From Solanum dulcamara (Eukaryota; Streptophyta; Magnoliopsida; Solanales; Solanaceae): a stretch of 64,000 bases of DNA. The notes under the pieces were generated by a model. It was not told where the DNA came from, did not search any database, and saw only the letters and a list, made by a program, of their open reading frames with translations. Location of the stretch: contig NC_077238.1 of assembly GCF_947179165.1 (NCBI RefSeq), positions 48,588,293-48,652,292 on the forward strand. The letters are read 5' to 3'. The position numbers were made by a program, and so were the translations under genes. How positions within the stretch are numbered: the stretch's first letter is position 1; every line of letters begins with the position of its first letter. Of the stretch, positions 10,788-23,600 are shown piece by piece.

Positions 10788-11218
10788 GTCCAAGAAGGGC
10801 CAGGGTATTTTTTTATTTTGGCAATTTTGTAGTGAGAAAGATGTGCTTTTTGGTGATGGTTTGTATAATTTTGTAGCTCTGTTTATTTGGAGTTTTCAGT
10901 GCTTGTGTAATAGCTATAGAGGAAGAAAATATCGGAATCTGTAGTAGGAATATGTATATTAGTGGCAAAAGTTGTCTGATAATGTTCCCATTAAACTAAA
11001 AAGGATATTTCGAGTTCAATAATTTCTTATACCACTATTTAAAAATTTGATATACTATATTATACCCCGGACATATAACATTCTACGAAACATCAATTTC
11101 GTTACCAATAATTTTTAAAATCATTATATACAATATTATAAATTCAGTATACATTATTATATAAAATTATGAGAGGTGTTTAAATGCTCCTATATACTTT
11201 ATAAAAAAAAATGACTTT
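10788..11218 (-). promoter_or_regulatory. Presumed tetraspanin promoter and 5' UTR
   Basis: This 430-bp AT-rich stretch lies upstream of the tetraspanin start. Weak TATA-like words on the minus strand include TTATACAAA near 10863-10871 and AATATACATA near 10955. No clear choice can be made from sequence alone. It is bounded upstream by the MITE at 11219. Confidence 0.35.
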
Positions 11219-11599
11219 GAGCCCGTTTGGATTGGCTTTAAGTTGGTCAAAACCAACTTAAAGCCCCTTTTCAGCTTTTGGACGTGTTTGCCTAATGCTG
11301 ACTTTAAGCCATAAAGTTCTTAAAGTCAGTCAGAAATGAAAAGTTAGGATTTCTAACTTTTTTTTCCAAAGTGCTTAAAGTCATTTTCTTTGACCATGAA
11401 AATTACTTTTATATCCTTTATATTTTAACTAAATTCTCAAACTACCTTTTTTTATTCTTTTAACCCTAAAATTCACATCATAAGCACTTTTATCCAAACA
11501 CTCAACTGCTTATTTATAAAAATAATTTTCAGCACTTCAAAGTTCTAAAAGCACTTTATACATAAAAGTTACTTTTTTTAAGCCTATCCAAACAGGCTC
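11219..11599. mobile_element. MITE with terminal inverted repeats
   Basis: The left end reads GAGCCCGTTTGGATTGGCTT and the right end, on the opposite strand, GAGCCTGTTTGGATAGGCTT, so the termini match at 18 of 20 positions. Length is 381 bp, AT-rich, without coding capacity. Subterminal sequence is also partly inverted (TTAAGTCATTTTC and the AAAAGCACTTT words). The target duplication is ambiguous: TTT or CTTT flanks both sides, so I do not assign it firmly to the Harbinger or hAT group. Confidence 0.8.
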
Positions 11600-12925
11600 T
11601 TTGTCATTTTTCCTTGAACCTTTTTTTTGAAATTTATGTCAAATCTAAATTAAATTTACACCATATTACTTCAAATTTAAGATTTGAACTCCTCTAGATG
11701 TTTAGAATCCAGTGGAACAAAAACCAATTCAAATAACTAACATACTCGAAAACCCCAACTCTGAAATTTTACTTAATCTAGTTCAAAATGAGGAGAGAGA
11801 AAAAAAGTGTTCTGAGAGAAGAGAGATGACTCAAAATTAGAAAAGAGAGAATTTTAACTAGGGATAAAACAAAATATTTCAAAGTATATATAAATTCAGC
11901 CAAATTAAAGATGGTAAGAAATTCAACATTTGTAAATTAAGGTATCGTTTTGGCAAAAATATATTTGGAAGAAATTTGATTATTTTTTTTAGAAATTAGT
12001 GTTTGGTCATATAACTTGTCATTACTTGATAAATATATTTGTCAAACATCTCAAGCATTCAAGTTCTAGAAAAAAAAATAGAATTTAGGAATTTTTAAAA
12101 TTTAAAATTATCCAAACTTTTATATTTTATAAAAATGTTCATCATCTGTTAATCTCAATTAATATCAATCAACAATCAACTCCATTAAAAAGGACAACTT
12201 ATTTTTAATAGGTTATAATTTAACTTAAATCAGTGACAAGTTTGAGTATCTGTTCATTGTACTTCTCTTGCTTATGTTTTTTTTTTGTTATTGTTGATTA
12301 TTATCAATTATGTTATAAGTTTATTTTTTAACAAAACATGTTCATTATAAAATGATAATATAAACTAATGGGTAATTTTAATATTTTTTTGTAACTTATG
12401 AGTATAATTATTTTTTTAAAGTGAAATATTTCTCCCAAAATTTATGACCAAACGCATTGTGAAACTTCAGTAAAAAATGACTTGCCAAAAATACTTAAAA
12501 ATTTATGGCCAAATGCTTGCTAAATGCAGACCCAAGGTTCACAATTGCGAATGCATCTCGGTATTTCAATGAAATTTTTTGACAAGATTTTATTTGTTTA
12601 AACTCGATTGTGGGAGATTTTAAGCTCGATTTAGGGTAATTTTGAGGCTATTTTGAGATTTTCATGCAGGTAAGATTCTAACTTACCTTTTGTTTCTCCT
12701 ATTTATTGCGTAAAAGTTATATCATATATTACCACCTCTCACATAAATAAATATTCAAGAAAAGCAAAAATAATTCTTTTGATTAATTATAATTAAAAAA
12801 ATATATTTTTCAATCAAAGACAAATTTTTTTTATAAACTTTACATATTCAATATAAGTAAGAATCAAAAGCAGATGTTAATTAAGGTATCTGCTTTGGTG
12901 TTCCCATGATTGTAGTAGTAATTAT
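11600..12925. other. AT-rich intergenic sequence
   Basis: No gene seen. The pair GTTTGGTCAT near 12001 and ATGACCAAAC near 12445 is inverted and could be the trace of a second old MITE, but no clean termini are visible. Confidence 0.35.
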
Positions 12926-13091
12926 ATTGATAACATTCCATTCAAGAAAGAGAATCTTGTTCTCCACTAGTTAGAAAGAATAAAGTAAAAAAGTTGCTCG
13001 TTGGATTCGATACTCAAATTTGCCAATGAAATAAGCATAGAATATTGACAAACATTTCCTTTGAGGTCTACATACCCCTTAATTGATGTAT
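12926..13091 (+). repeat. Direct repeat copy 2, right of the tetraspanin block
   Basis: Partner of 5797-5961 in the same orientation. It is followed immediately by AGTGGTGCAAACG, which resembles the sequence after the poly(A) run at 8996 (AGTGGTGCTAAGC). It therefore shows what the first copy looked like before the poly(A)-tailed block inserted. Confidence 0.85.
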
Positions 13092-13346
13092 AGTGGTGCA
13101 AACGTGAAGTTCTTAGGTTTATTAAGTTTGATTAGGATAAATTGAGACGGTCTCTGTTTTCATCCCGTCTGATTATACATTTTTTTTTACTAAATACAAA
13201 TTACAGTCTTTTGCGTGTTATATACTTCTCAGTTATTGTATATAATTGATTATTTAATTATATAAATCAACACTCTAATTAATCTAGAGTTAATTAATAT
13301 AGAGTGAGTGGACTGTACAGAGCAACTGGGAATTGCCTCATCTGCT
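13092..13346. other. AT-rich intergenic sequence
   Basis: Nothing recognised. Confidence 0.3.
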
Positions 13347-13700
13347 TGTAACACCCCATAAAGTGTAAGCTAAAATTAGAGTCATTCTCCGTATTTGTAT
13401 AGCTTCGAATTTGATGATTTCTAAATGTATATAAGTGTTAAAGTCAATTCTTTAGTATGTGAATAGACTTGGAGATGTATTAAGGTCAGAAGAATTCTTC
13501 AACACAAAATTGAGCTGAACATTTTTTTACCAATTTAGTTTCATATAAAGTTCTTGCTAGAGTCAACTTCAAATGAGCATATCTTCTAAAAGATGAATAG
13601 TTATGTGTCCCATTTCTAACTAAATAATGGTGCTTGAGTTTTTTCTTCCAACACCACTGTTGTTCGTATATCCATGTTTAGAGTAAGAAGCTAGGATTAT
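13347..13700 (+). mobile_element. Possible LTR 5' fragment
   Basis: Begins TGTAACACCCCATAAAGTGT, which resembles the 5' start of plant gypsy LTRs in this window (TGTAAGACCCC, TGTAATGACCC). The 3' limit is uncertain, and no partner LTR, PBS or coding sequence is seen. Confidence 0.35.
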
Positions 13701-14389
13701 TTTATTAACATATATACTAATAGTAATAATTAAAAAAATATTTACAACTTCAGAATAAAATGACTAAACTGACTCACTAACTTTGTCTATCTATAAAGCC
13801 TCTACTAAACTAAGATAGCTGCCGAGACAAAATCCACGGCTACCTGAGTATAATTCAAATAAAACAGAACTAACTATATTGGAGCCCTCCGAAAGCGAGG
13901 AGGTCTCACCAACTGTTGATGAAAATAGATCTTATGAAAGTGTCTGCGATCGTGAGTACCTAAATCTGCATCATAAAATGATGCAACGTCAAATGATGTC
14001 AGCATACACAATGTATGCATCATAAAATGATGCAACGTCGAATGATGTAAGCACACACAATGTATGTATGCAATAAAGCCCAATGGAAATACTAAACTGA
14101 ACTGAACTGAATACTCATGCTGAAAGAAATACTAGAAATTAATTAGTTGGAATGTAAAACAATGCAAGTGTAATGAAAAATTCAAAGCTTTAGAATTGAA
14201 AAATAAAGCAGTAAATGCAACTCTTCAAATAATAATTTCTTTTCTTGGGGAGTTTTTCTAACCAACAACTATCACTATCTCAAGACCGGAGTCGGACCAT
14301 GATGGCGTCTACTATATCCCCAATGTAGGCAAGCCTAAAACCACAACAAATATAATTGTGGAAGACATCAATTTAATAACATAATAATA
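13701..14389. other. Intergenic sequence containing a 49-bp tandem repeat
   Basis: No gene seen. Parts resemble minus-strand LTR sequence but the boundaries cannot be set. Confidence 0.3.
13968..14066. repeat. 49-bp tandem repeat, two copies
   Basis: GCATCATAAAATGATGCAAC followed by a GTC-ATGATGT-AGCA-ACACAATGTATG pattern starts at 13968 and again at 14017. GCATCATAAAATGATGC is itself a near-perfect palindrome (GCATCAT/ATGATGC). Confidence 0.8.
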
Positions 14390-15672
14390 TGTCACGACTC
14401 GACCTAAGGCCTAGTTTTAACAAGGCGATTGAAACTTCGAAGGGATCCAACCAAGCCTCTTGACATATCATAAAGCATAAATAAGGTAAAGTAAGTGCAG
14501 AAACAACATAAGAAGGAGTCTAAATCATTAATCATAAAGAGTATAAGAAGTCGACAACATAAACTCTAAAAATGTGATTAATTAATGCCTCTAATCATGA
14601 ACATGGACGGAGGCTAAGACATGTCCCTACCTCATCCTCAAATGAAAGAAACAAATTTATTTGAAAGAAGAAATAACTCATAAACCACTCTCGATGGATG
14701 AGGACTAACCAAGACTTCACTGTAGGAACTCAACTAGCCACGTAGATGGATATGATCCTAAACCTCAACTCCTACATTGTGAGACAATGTAGGCAACAAT
14801 ATGTGTTAGTATGTTTGAATGTACTAAGTATGAGGGCATGACATGCAACATAAATAATGAGATGCAATGATCAAGTAAAGTACATAGTAAGAGGAGATAA
14901 ATAAGGTCATGAGAAAATCATAATGATCTACTTGCCAGTGTAGACTCTACCCTATTTAAATGGGTGATCATGCTATGTAGATCCACTAGCTAAGCCACGA
15001 AGGCAACCTACGGTGGTACGTAGTTTATGAGACTTGAGGCTGCTGCTAAGGCTTTTGGTAGGCCCCCCACCTCAAATCCACTCGATGCTAAGTCAAATCC
15101 CACGGAATACATCACATAATAAACATACTTAGTATATATCATAACTTCGTAATTCATAGAATAACTCATTTCATAACATAATTGCAATGTGGGTATTGAC
15201 CTTCCATCATTACAAATCATACTTGTATACTTCATGAAATTAGGTCTTAGGTCACCACATAGGGGCCTAAGTCTCCTTTCTTCATAATTTTCATGAAATT
15301 CATGCCTTGACATACTTGTAATTCATGATCATAATTCATACTTAAATTTGAAGTAATAACTCATATACATAATCAATTTGTATGAAAATTATGATAATAC
15401 CTTGAAATCATTGAATTCATAATCATACTTCATAATATCTTCATAGAAAATAAGTTTCATGCATGGGCAATCACAATTCAACTTAAAATCATGTAATTCC
15501 TGTAGGAACATACTTATAATGATTATTCATAATAATCAAAAAAACATAATTTAAACAGCATCATGCAATTCATAAAACTAGGGTTACAAACCCAATTGAA
15601 GTTTATGAGACTTTGGGTAGAAACTTTGGAACTTCATGGGTGAAAGGGACCCATGGATCAATTCCTACATTC
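14390..15672 (-). mobile_element. Partial LTR, minus orientation (left arm of inverted repeat)
   Basis: The left end TGTCACGACTCGACCTAAGG is the reverse complement of an LTR 3' terminus (compare GGCCCTAGGCCGGGTCATGA at 17035-17050). Marker phrases occur in mirrored order relative to 15685-17051: the ACATTGT-ACAATGT stem, the CTAGCCACGT box, the GGGACATGTC box and TTGATCCATGGG next to the centre. It covers the 3' two thirds of the LTR only. The minus-strand frame at 15008-15313 is LTR sequence, not a gene. Confidence 0.85.
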
Positions 15673-15684
15673 CAAATATATAGG

Positions 15685-17051
15685 GATTGATCCATGGGAC
15701 CCCATGGAGTCCCAAGGTTTTCTACTCAAAGTATCATGAATTCCATTTGGGTTTATAACCCTAGTTTTATGAATCTTATTAGTCTATTTCAATTATGTTC
15801 TTAATAATTATATATGATCATTATAAGTATACTCCTACATGAATTATATGATTTCATGTATGAATTATGATTGCCCATGCATGAATCTATTTTCAATGAT
15901 TTAAAGGAATTACCATGACTTTCATTCATTTTATACTCAAGTATAAATTATGATCATGAAGTACAAGTATGCTCAAGATATGAATTTCATGCAAGTTATG
16001 AAGTAAGGCGACTTAGGGCCCTATGCCGTGACCTAGGACCTAACTATATGAATTATGCAAGTATGATTCGTAATGATGAAAGGAAAATATTCACATTGCA
16101 ATTATGTTATGAAATAAGCTATTCTATGAAGTTTGAAATTTATGAACAAATTATGATATATGCTAAGTATGTTTACAATGTTATGTATTCCATGGGATTT
16201 GACTTAACACTGAGTGGTGTGATGGGGCCCTACCAAAAGCCTTAGTAGCAGTCTCATATCTCTTAAATTACGTGCTACCAAAGGTTGCCTTTATCGCTTA
16301 GCTAGTGGAACCACATATAGTGTATGTACATGATTCGCCTAGCGGGGTAGAGTCTACCTTGGAAAGTAGACTCCCCTTTTTCATTGATGTATGGGGAGAC
16401 AACGGGATTCCATTGTCTAGTTTGCATGGTCTTATTGTCGGTTATGGTTCCTATCCCACATATGTATGATCTCTTATGTACTTTCATGATTTTAACTATG
16501 CTTTCCAAATACTTTGATCATTACAATTCTCTCATGACTTTAATTCTCTCTTCTTACCATGTACTTTACGTGATCATTGCATATTAAGATTTAAATTGAA
16601 CATTATACCCTCATACTTAGTACATTCAAAGTACTAATGCATATTATTTCCTACATTATCTCATAATGTAGGGGTTGAGGTTGAGGATCGTACCCATCCA
16701 CGTGGCTAGTTGAGTTCCTACGACGAAGTTTTGGTATGTCCTCATCCATCGAGGGTGATTTATGAGTTGTTCTTCTTTCAAAGATATTTATCTCTTTTTC
16801 TTTGAGGGTGAGCTAGGGACATGTCTTAGACCCCACCCATGCTCATGATTAGAGGCATCAGTTGGACAAATGTTTGAATTTGTGTTGTCAAGTAACATTC
16901 TTCATTTATTATTCATAGTTTAGAGTCTCTTATGTTGATTCTGCATTTACGTTACCTTAGGAATGCTTTATGATATGTCAAGAGTCTAGATTGGAGCCCT
17001 TTGGAGTTTTGATCACTGTGTTACAACTAGGCCCTAGGCCGGGTCATGATA
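15685..17051 (+). mobile_element. E1 5' LTR, truncated at its 5' end
   Basis: This is the LTR immediately before the E1 PBS. It begins at TAGGGATTGATCCATG, which corresponds to about position 34413 inside the E1 3' LTR, so roughly the first 800 bp of a complete LTR of about 2.2 kb are missing. It ends GGGTCATGATA at 17051 (a mutated GTGACA). The lost portion would normally hold U3 and the promoter. The plus frames at 16048-16245 and 16384-16587 are LTR readings without coding meaning. Confidence 0.85.
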
Positions 17052-17055
17052 AATA

Positions 17056-17067
17056 TGGTATCAGAGC
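17056..17067 (+). other. E1 primer-binding site for initiator Met tRNA
   Basis: TGGTATCAGAGC, the standard plant complement of the tRNA-iMet 3' end, 4 bp after the LTR end. Confidence 0.95.
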
Positions 17068-17269
17068 ACAAGATTTAAGATGTCCTAGGGTGTCCAACAT
17101 GCCACGTCAAGTAAAGTCTTAGTCATGGTTGTGAAGCGCGCCATATCTATGGATAAGAGGCTATAAGGTGTTTTAGGAAAGTCTCACTTCTTTCATGGTC
17201 TATTTCGTATTATAGAGTTTATCCTAAGGCTTTCTTTCCCTAATGATCTTCCTTTATAATTTTCATAAA

Positions 17270-18133
17270 ATGCATCCAAGAAGACCACATTTTCTAGGGG
17301 ATTAATGCTAATGAAGCTCAAGCTCCTCCATCTCCTTAAGTCAATGGTCTCATACCCAAACAAGTTACTAATGCGGAGTTATGGACCGCTATTACTATGT
17401 TATCCCATATGGTGGCTAACCAAGGGTTTTATCTCCTCTTATTGTTCCTACTCCGGCTTCTAGGGTAAGAGATATCGCAAGAATGAACCATACGGAGTTT
17501 CATGGCTCAAAGGTTGATGAAGATCCTCAAAAATTCATTAATGAGGTCTACAAGATATGAGCATTATGGGGATGTCCTCAGAAGAAAAAGCGAAGTTGGT
17601 GGCTTACAAACCCAAGGGTGTTGCTCAAGTGTGGTACACTTAATGGAAGGTGGAGAGAGTGGATGAAGGTCCTATTAAATGGGAAGCCTTCAAACTTGAT
17701 TTCCTTGATCGCTTTTTCCCTCTTGAGCTAAGGGAAGCTAAGTTATTGGAGTTCATCAATCTTCGACAGGGCAACATAGGGATAAGGGACTATGCCCTCA
17801 AGTTCACCAAGCTCTCCAAGTATTCTCCTTCATTGATTGCCGATCCATATGCCCAAATGAGTGAATTCATGTCGGGGTATCTGACTTGGTTTCTAAAGAG
17901 TACCGTACCGCCATACTTATCAAGAAAATTGATATATCTCGACTTTTGACTTTCACAAAGAAAATTGAGGGGGATAAACTCAAAGATATGAGAATGAGAT
18001 ATTCTGATAGAACCCGGTATGAAGGCAGGTTTTTAAATGCGAAGTCCGATAGTGGTAGTGACCGTTCTCAACAAGGTCAAGGTTACAAAAATAAGTTCGT
18101 TAATGATAGGCTGCCATAACCTAAGGCTCAAGC
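17270..18133 (+). pseudogene. E1 gag, N-terminal part (interrupted by E2)
   Basis: The frame starts ATGCATCCAAGAAGACCAC (MHPRRPHF) and meets stop codons within a dozen residues. Recognisable Gag sequence includes an FHGSKVDEDPQKFINEVY-like segment near 17500-17560, KAKLVAYKPKGVAQVWYT near 17590-17640, then FPLELREAKLLEF and IRDYALKFTKLSKYSP up to about 17830. Several stops and frame changes make it non-coding. It ends at the E2 insertion site, where CAAGC is duplicated. Gag resumes at 27479. Confidence 0.88.
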
Positions 18134-20388
18134 TGTAAGACCCCTTAAGTTGGAAAGTTGGAACTAAGGAGCAAAGTCCCCAAATTTTGAACCTATCCAG
18201 GTGAACCAGTCCCTCTACGGCTTGTAGAGATCCCTACGGCTCATAAAGTTAAGTCGTAGAGTGACCCTTTGAACAAAAGTTGAAGTTGATCTTTGGAGAG
18301 GTTCTATGGCTTGTCTGGATGAGTCATCCTCAAGATGAAGGCTCCAAGAAACCCTTCATATGATAAATTAAGAGGCCAAGTTTCAAGGATCCCTTAGGGC
18401 CAAGTCTACGAACTTGATAGGATGGCCCATAGAAGCAATGACGGGTTGTAAGAACCACCCGTCCTAAAACTTCAAAGACTAGTATATTTGAAGGTTTTTA
18501 GACCTGTAGGACGAGCCTTAAGATAGGACCGTTACTGAGGAGACGATTATAAACATTGCTTGTTAACAAACTTTAGAGACTATGTTCTCAGGCCCTTTTC
18601 TCAGACCTGCAGGATGAGTCGTTTCGACGACTCATCAACACTTAGATGGCCCATAGGAATCCATTCGTAAACTTAAAATTCAGGATTTAATGAAGGGTAA
18701 TTGTGTCTTTTTCAAAGTTCGGTTCAATAAACCTAGACACTTTTATGGCCAAGTTCAAAGTGTATAAATACTCTATTCTTCAAAATCCCCTCCTATTTAG
18801 TACATTTTCTCAAAATTCCCAAGGAAAGAACTCATAAGGTCTCTTAAGGTTTCTCTCCAAATTCAAGCTAGGGTTTCCATATTTTTTTAGGGTTCTTCTT
18901 CAATTCTTAGTGAATTCAAGCAAGGTATGTAGGTATTGATTCATGAAACCTTTCACCCATGAAGTCCCAAAGATTTCTCAAGTTTTCATTCAATTTACAA
19001 TTGTTATGAACCCTAGTTTTGATGAATTACATTGGGCTGATTTGATTTCATTTTTAAATATTATCAATGATCTTTATATGCATGTTCTTATATGAATTGC
19101 GTGATTTCAATTTGAATTATAGATTCCCATACATAAATCTATAATTTCAAGCTATGATTATGATGTAAAGATGATTTTATGAGTTAATCATGAGTTAAAT
19201 GATTTATCAAGATAGTTTCCAATGAGATACAACTGAGATTATGATTTTAAAATTAAATATTGAGATGATGATCATAGTTAACATCATTAGTTGTTTTGAG
19301 ATGGTGATAAGGATAATTCTCACCGAAGTTATATATTCTTATGAATCACCAAGTTAGATGATCTATTCCTAAATGTTTTAAAGATGGATTGATAGGCAGT
19401 TACTATCTTTCCCTACTATGTTATGAGTATGTTTTTATGAGTTTCTATTGGGATATTGACTAAGTATCGAGAGGACTTCTAGGTGGGGTTCAGTTGGATA
19501 ACACAGTTGGTTATCCAAGGGAATCCTAAAAGCAACTTAAGGTCCCAAATTATGTTGCCCATGTAGGCTGCCTTCATGGCCTAGCTAGTGGATTCATATC
19601 GCCCAATTGAGTTTAGTTGAGTTAACTTTGGAGTATGTCCTGGAAAGGTAGCCTCTCATATTTCGATACAGGAGTCATCGACCTATCTAAATGTAGGATT
19701 TATTGGATTCTATAAAGTAGCTTGCATGGTCTTACTTGTTGGTTAAAGGACTTATCCCACACAAGTTCAAGTTAATATTTAAGATGTCAAGTTATTAGTT
19801 GAAAGATGAAGTTTTATGATATGAAATGATCATGACTTTTATATTTTTTAAATTGCTTTTAAGATATGCCCATGTTTATTATGATTGGTCATGCATTCTA
19901 TGGCATATTGATATGTTCTGTTACTTATTCATGCATACCTTACATACTTAGTACATTAAAATGTACTAATGCATATTTTTCCTACATTGTCTTATAATGT
20001 AGGGCTGGATGACACTCACGACTACCCCGCTAGTGGCTAGAGTTTTCTTTAGATTTTGAAGAGTTGGTGAGTCCTCATTCTATCGAGGAATTTTTTTTTA
20101 TTCATGTTACTATTGTTGAGTCATTTCTTTTATTATTAGGCACTTGTCCTAAGCCTCCATCAAAGATTAAACTAGAGGCATGTTAGACGATCTTCATTGG
20201 TGTAGTCCAGCTTGGACATTTATGTAGTTGACTTCTCTTAGTCCCATTCCCTACTTGTGGATTACTTTCATTCATATTTATATTGTTTTTTACCTTATGT
20301 ATGTGATGTATGCTACTATGACTTATGGTTGGGGTCCCTTGCATATAGATCACCATGTTACAACAAGGCCCTAGGTCGAGTTATGACA
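18134..20388 (+). repeat. E2 5' LTR
   Basis: Starts TGTAAGACCCC and ends TTATGACA, 2255 bp. A TATA box (TATAAATA) is at 18763-18770. U3 carries near-palindromic words such as CTACGGCTTGTAG near 18217. Confidence 0.93.
18763..18770 (+). promoter_or_regulatory. E2 5' LTR TATA box
   Basis: GTGTATAAATACTC matches a strong plant TATA context. The same box occurs in the 3' LTR at 25842-25849, so it is conserved between the two LTRs. Confidence 0.75.
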
Positions 20389-20392
20389 AACT

Positions 20393-20404
20393 TGGTATCA
20401 GAGC
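20393..20404 (+). other. E2 primer-binding site (tRNA-iMet)
   Basis: TGGTATCAGAGC, 4 bp after the 5' LTR. Confidence 0.95.
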
Positions 20405-20604
20405 ACAAGGTTTAAAAGAGTCCCAGATAGTCTAACATGCCATGTTAAGTAGAGTCTTATTCTTTGGTGTGAAGCATGCCACATCCATGAATAGGAGACT
20501 ACGAAATGTCTTTAGAAAAGTCTCACTTCTTTCATTATCTATGTCGTGTGGTAGAGTGGTTAGGTCTTTTCCTTCTAATGCTTGTTCTTTGCAATTCTCA
20601 TAAT

Positions 20605-23600
20605 ATACCTCTACTAAGATACCTCATTAGAAGGAACGTGGTTGAAGAGGATGAATAAGCTCTGAATGACCCTATAAATGATCAAGTTTCCAATGCCTAG
20701 TTCCGAGAAGCCTTCCAAGTACTTTCTCAAGCCGTTACGACTTAAGTAAATAGTGAGGTGGTTGCTCATGTGAATCTGAATGTTAGTTTCGTGGCAATAA
20801 TAGTTCGTGATTTCATGAGGATGAATCCTCCGAAGTTTTGGGGTTCTATGTTGATAAGGATCCCCAAGAGTTTGTCGATAGTGTCCATAAGATTGTTGAG
20901 ATCATGGGGATTATCTTATTAAAAGAGTGGAGTTGGATACATATAAATTGAGGGGTGTTGCTCAAATTTGGTTTGATCAATGGAGAAGTGAGAGGCCTTG
21001 AGAGGTGGAGCCTGTGACTTGGGATGACTTCAAAGGGGTGTTTCTTAATCGTTTTTTCCTATTAGAGTTGAGTGAGACCAAGGTGCAAGAGTTCATCAAC
21101 CTCAAACAAGGTGGTATGAGCGTGAGGCAGTATGTCCTTAAGTTTGCTCAACTGTCAAAATATGCTCCATTCATGGTTGTCGACTTAAGAGGCTGTATGA
21201 TCAAGGTTTTATTGGGTGAGTCATACATGGTTGCAATGGAATGCAAAAAAGCTATGCTAATTCGAGAGATGGACATATCTAGATTCATGACCTATGCAGA
21301 GCAAGTAGAAAATCAGAAGCTAAAGTTGAAGAATAGGAAGTCTACGAGGCCAAGGACCGATGATAATGAATTCTCTCATGCTAAGTTCGAAAGTGGTGGA
21401 CGTCCTCATTTTTGCCAAAGGTGCTCTGGCCAAGGGTCTTCCAATGCTACTACTCTAAGGTTTGACAAAGATAGGGTGTCCAACCCTAAAGCTTAAAGAG
21501 GTGCTCCTATTGGACAAGTTACTCCTGCATGTAAGAAGTGTGGTAGGAACTATAAGGGTGAATGTATAACCGGGTTGAATATGTGCAATCGGTGTGGAAA
21601 GATTGGTCATCATGATAAGGAATGCAAGGTCAAAGATACTCATCCTCAAGGCCAAGTTACTGAAGGTAGCCAAGTGCAACCAAAGGGTGGTCAACACAAT
21701 AATATGTTCTATGCTCTCTATGGTAGGCAAGAGGTGGAGCAGACATCTGATGTTATTACTGGTATGTTATAGGTCTTTCACTATGATATTTATGCTTTGC
21801 TAGATTCAGGTGCAAATTTATCTTCTGTTTCCCCTTATGTGTTCATGAGATTTGATGTTAGTCCTGAGACATTGTTAGAGCCTTTCTCTATTTATACTCC
21901 CGTAGGTGAGTTGGTTGTGGCTAAAAGAGTCTATAGAAGTTGTCTGGTTACAGTCTTCCATAAATTTACCTTATGTGATCTAGTTGAGCATAAGATAACA
22001 AATTTTGATATCATTCTTTGGATGGATTGGCTATATGCATGTTATGCTTCTATTGATTGTAGAATCCCAGTAGTTAAGTTCCAATTCCCAAATGAGCCGG
22101 TCTTAGAATGGAAACGTAGTAACTCCATATTTAAAGTTCAATTCATTTCGTGTCTTAAAGCTCGAAAGATGATTTCCAAGGGTTGTATGTACCATATTGT
22201 GAGGGTTAGGGATAAAAATTCCGAAGCCCCTATCTTAGATTCGGTCCCTATTATAAATGAGTTTCTTGATGTGTTCCCTGATGATCTACCCGGTGTCCCT
22301 CCCGAAAGGGTCATTGATTTTGGTATAGACCTTCTTCTGGATAATCAACCTATTTTTATTCCTCCTTGCCAGATGGCTCCAGTGGAATTAAAGGAGTTTA
22401 AGGACCAATTGAAGGACTTATTAGAGAAAGGGTTCAGTAGGCCAAGTATTTCTCCATGGAGTGCTCCCGTGTTGTTTGTTAGAAAAAAGAATGTTGCACT
22501 ATTGATTACTGGCAATTGAATAAGGTAACCATTAATAATAAGTACCCAATTCCGATAATATATGACTTATTTGATCAATTGCAAAGGGAGAGTTACTTCT
22601 CCAAAATAGATCTACATTTCAGTTATTACCAATTGAGGGTGAGGGAGTGTGACCTTCCCAAAACAGCTTTTCGGATGATGTATGGCCATTATGAGTTTCT
22701 AGTCATGTCGTTTTGTTTGAAAAATGCTCCTGCGGCTTTCATGGACTTAATGAATAGGGTGTTCAAGTAATACCTAGATATGTTTGTGATTGTGTTCATC
22801 GACGACATTTTGGTTTAATGTTGAAATGAGAAGGAGCATGCAAATCAGTTAAGGATTGTGTTGCAAACACTAGGAGACAAATAATTATTTGCAAAGTTCA
22901 ACAAATGTGATTTTTCATTAAGGGATGTGGCTTTCCTTAGCCACATTTTGTCCATTGAAAGGATTATGATAAATCCTAAGAAGACCGAAGCGGTTAGAAA
23001 TTGGCTTTAGACCATTATCTCTTTTGGATATTAAGAGTTTCTTAGGACTAGCTGGATACTATAGGAGATTTATGCAAGGATTTTCATTGCTCTCTTCACC
23101 TTTGCCCAAGTTGACTCAAAATAAGGTAAAGTTCCAATGGTCGGAAGCATGTGAAAAGAGTTTCCAAGAATTAAAGGATACTACCGCTCCTATCTTGACC
23201 TTGCTGGAAAGGTCCGATGGTTTCATGGTATATTGTGATGCCTCAAGGGTTGGTCTTGATTGTGTGTTTATGCAAATGGTAATTTAATAGCCTATTCCTA
23301 GGCAAATTAAGATGCATGGACGAAACTATCCAACACATGATCTTGAACTAGCGGCAGTTATGTTTGCTTTGAAGATTTGGACACAATATCTTTATGGTGT
23401 CCATGTGGATATTTTCACCAACCATAAGAGTTTACAATATGTGTTTAAGATAAAAGATTTGAACCTTCGGGAAAGGACATGGCTTGAGTTTCTGAAGGAT
23501 TATGATATGAGTGTGTTGTATCATCAAGGTAAAGCTAATGTGGTTTCCAATGCACTAAGTAGATTGTCCATGAGTAGTGTGGCACACATTGAAGATGATA

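Noticed and set aside
10456..10944. Alternative frames over the tetraspanin first exon
   Set aside because: They overlap the clear four-pass tetraspanin frame and have no independent support.
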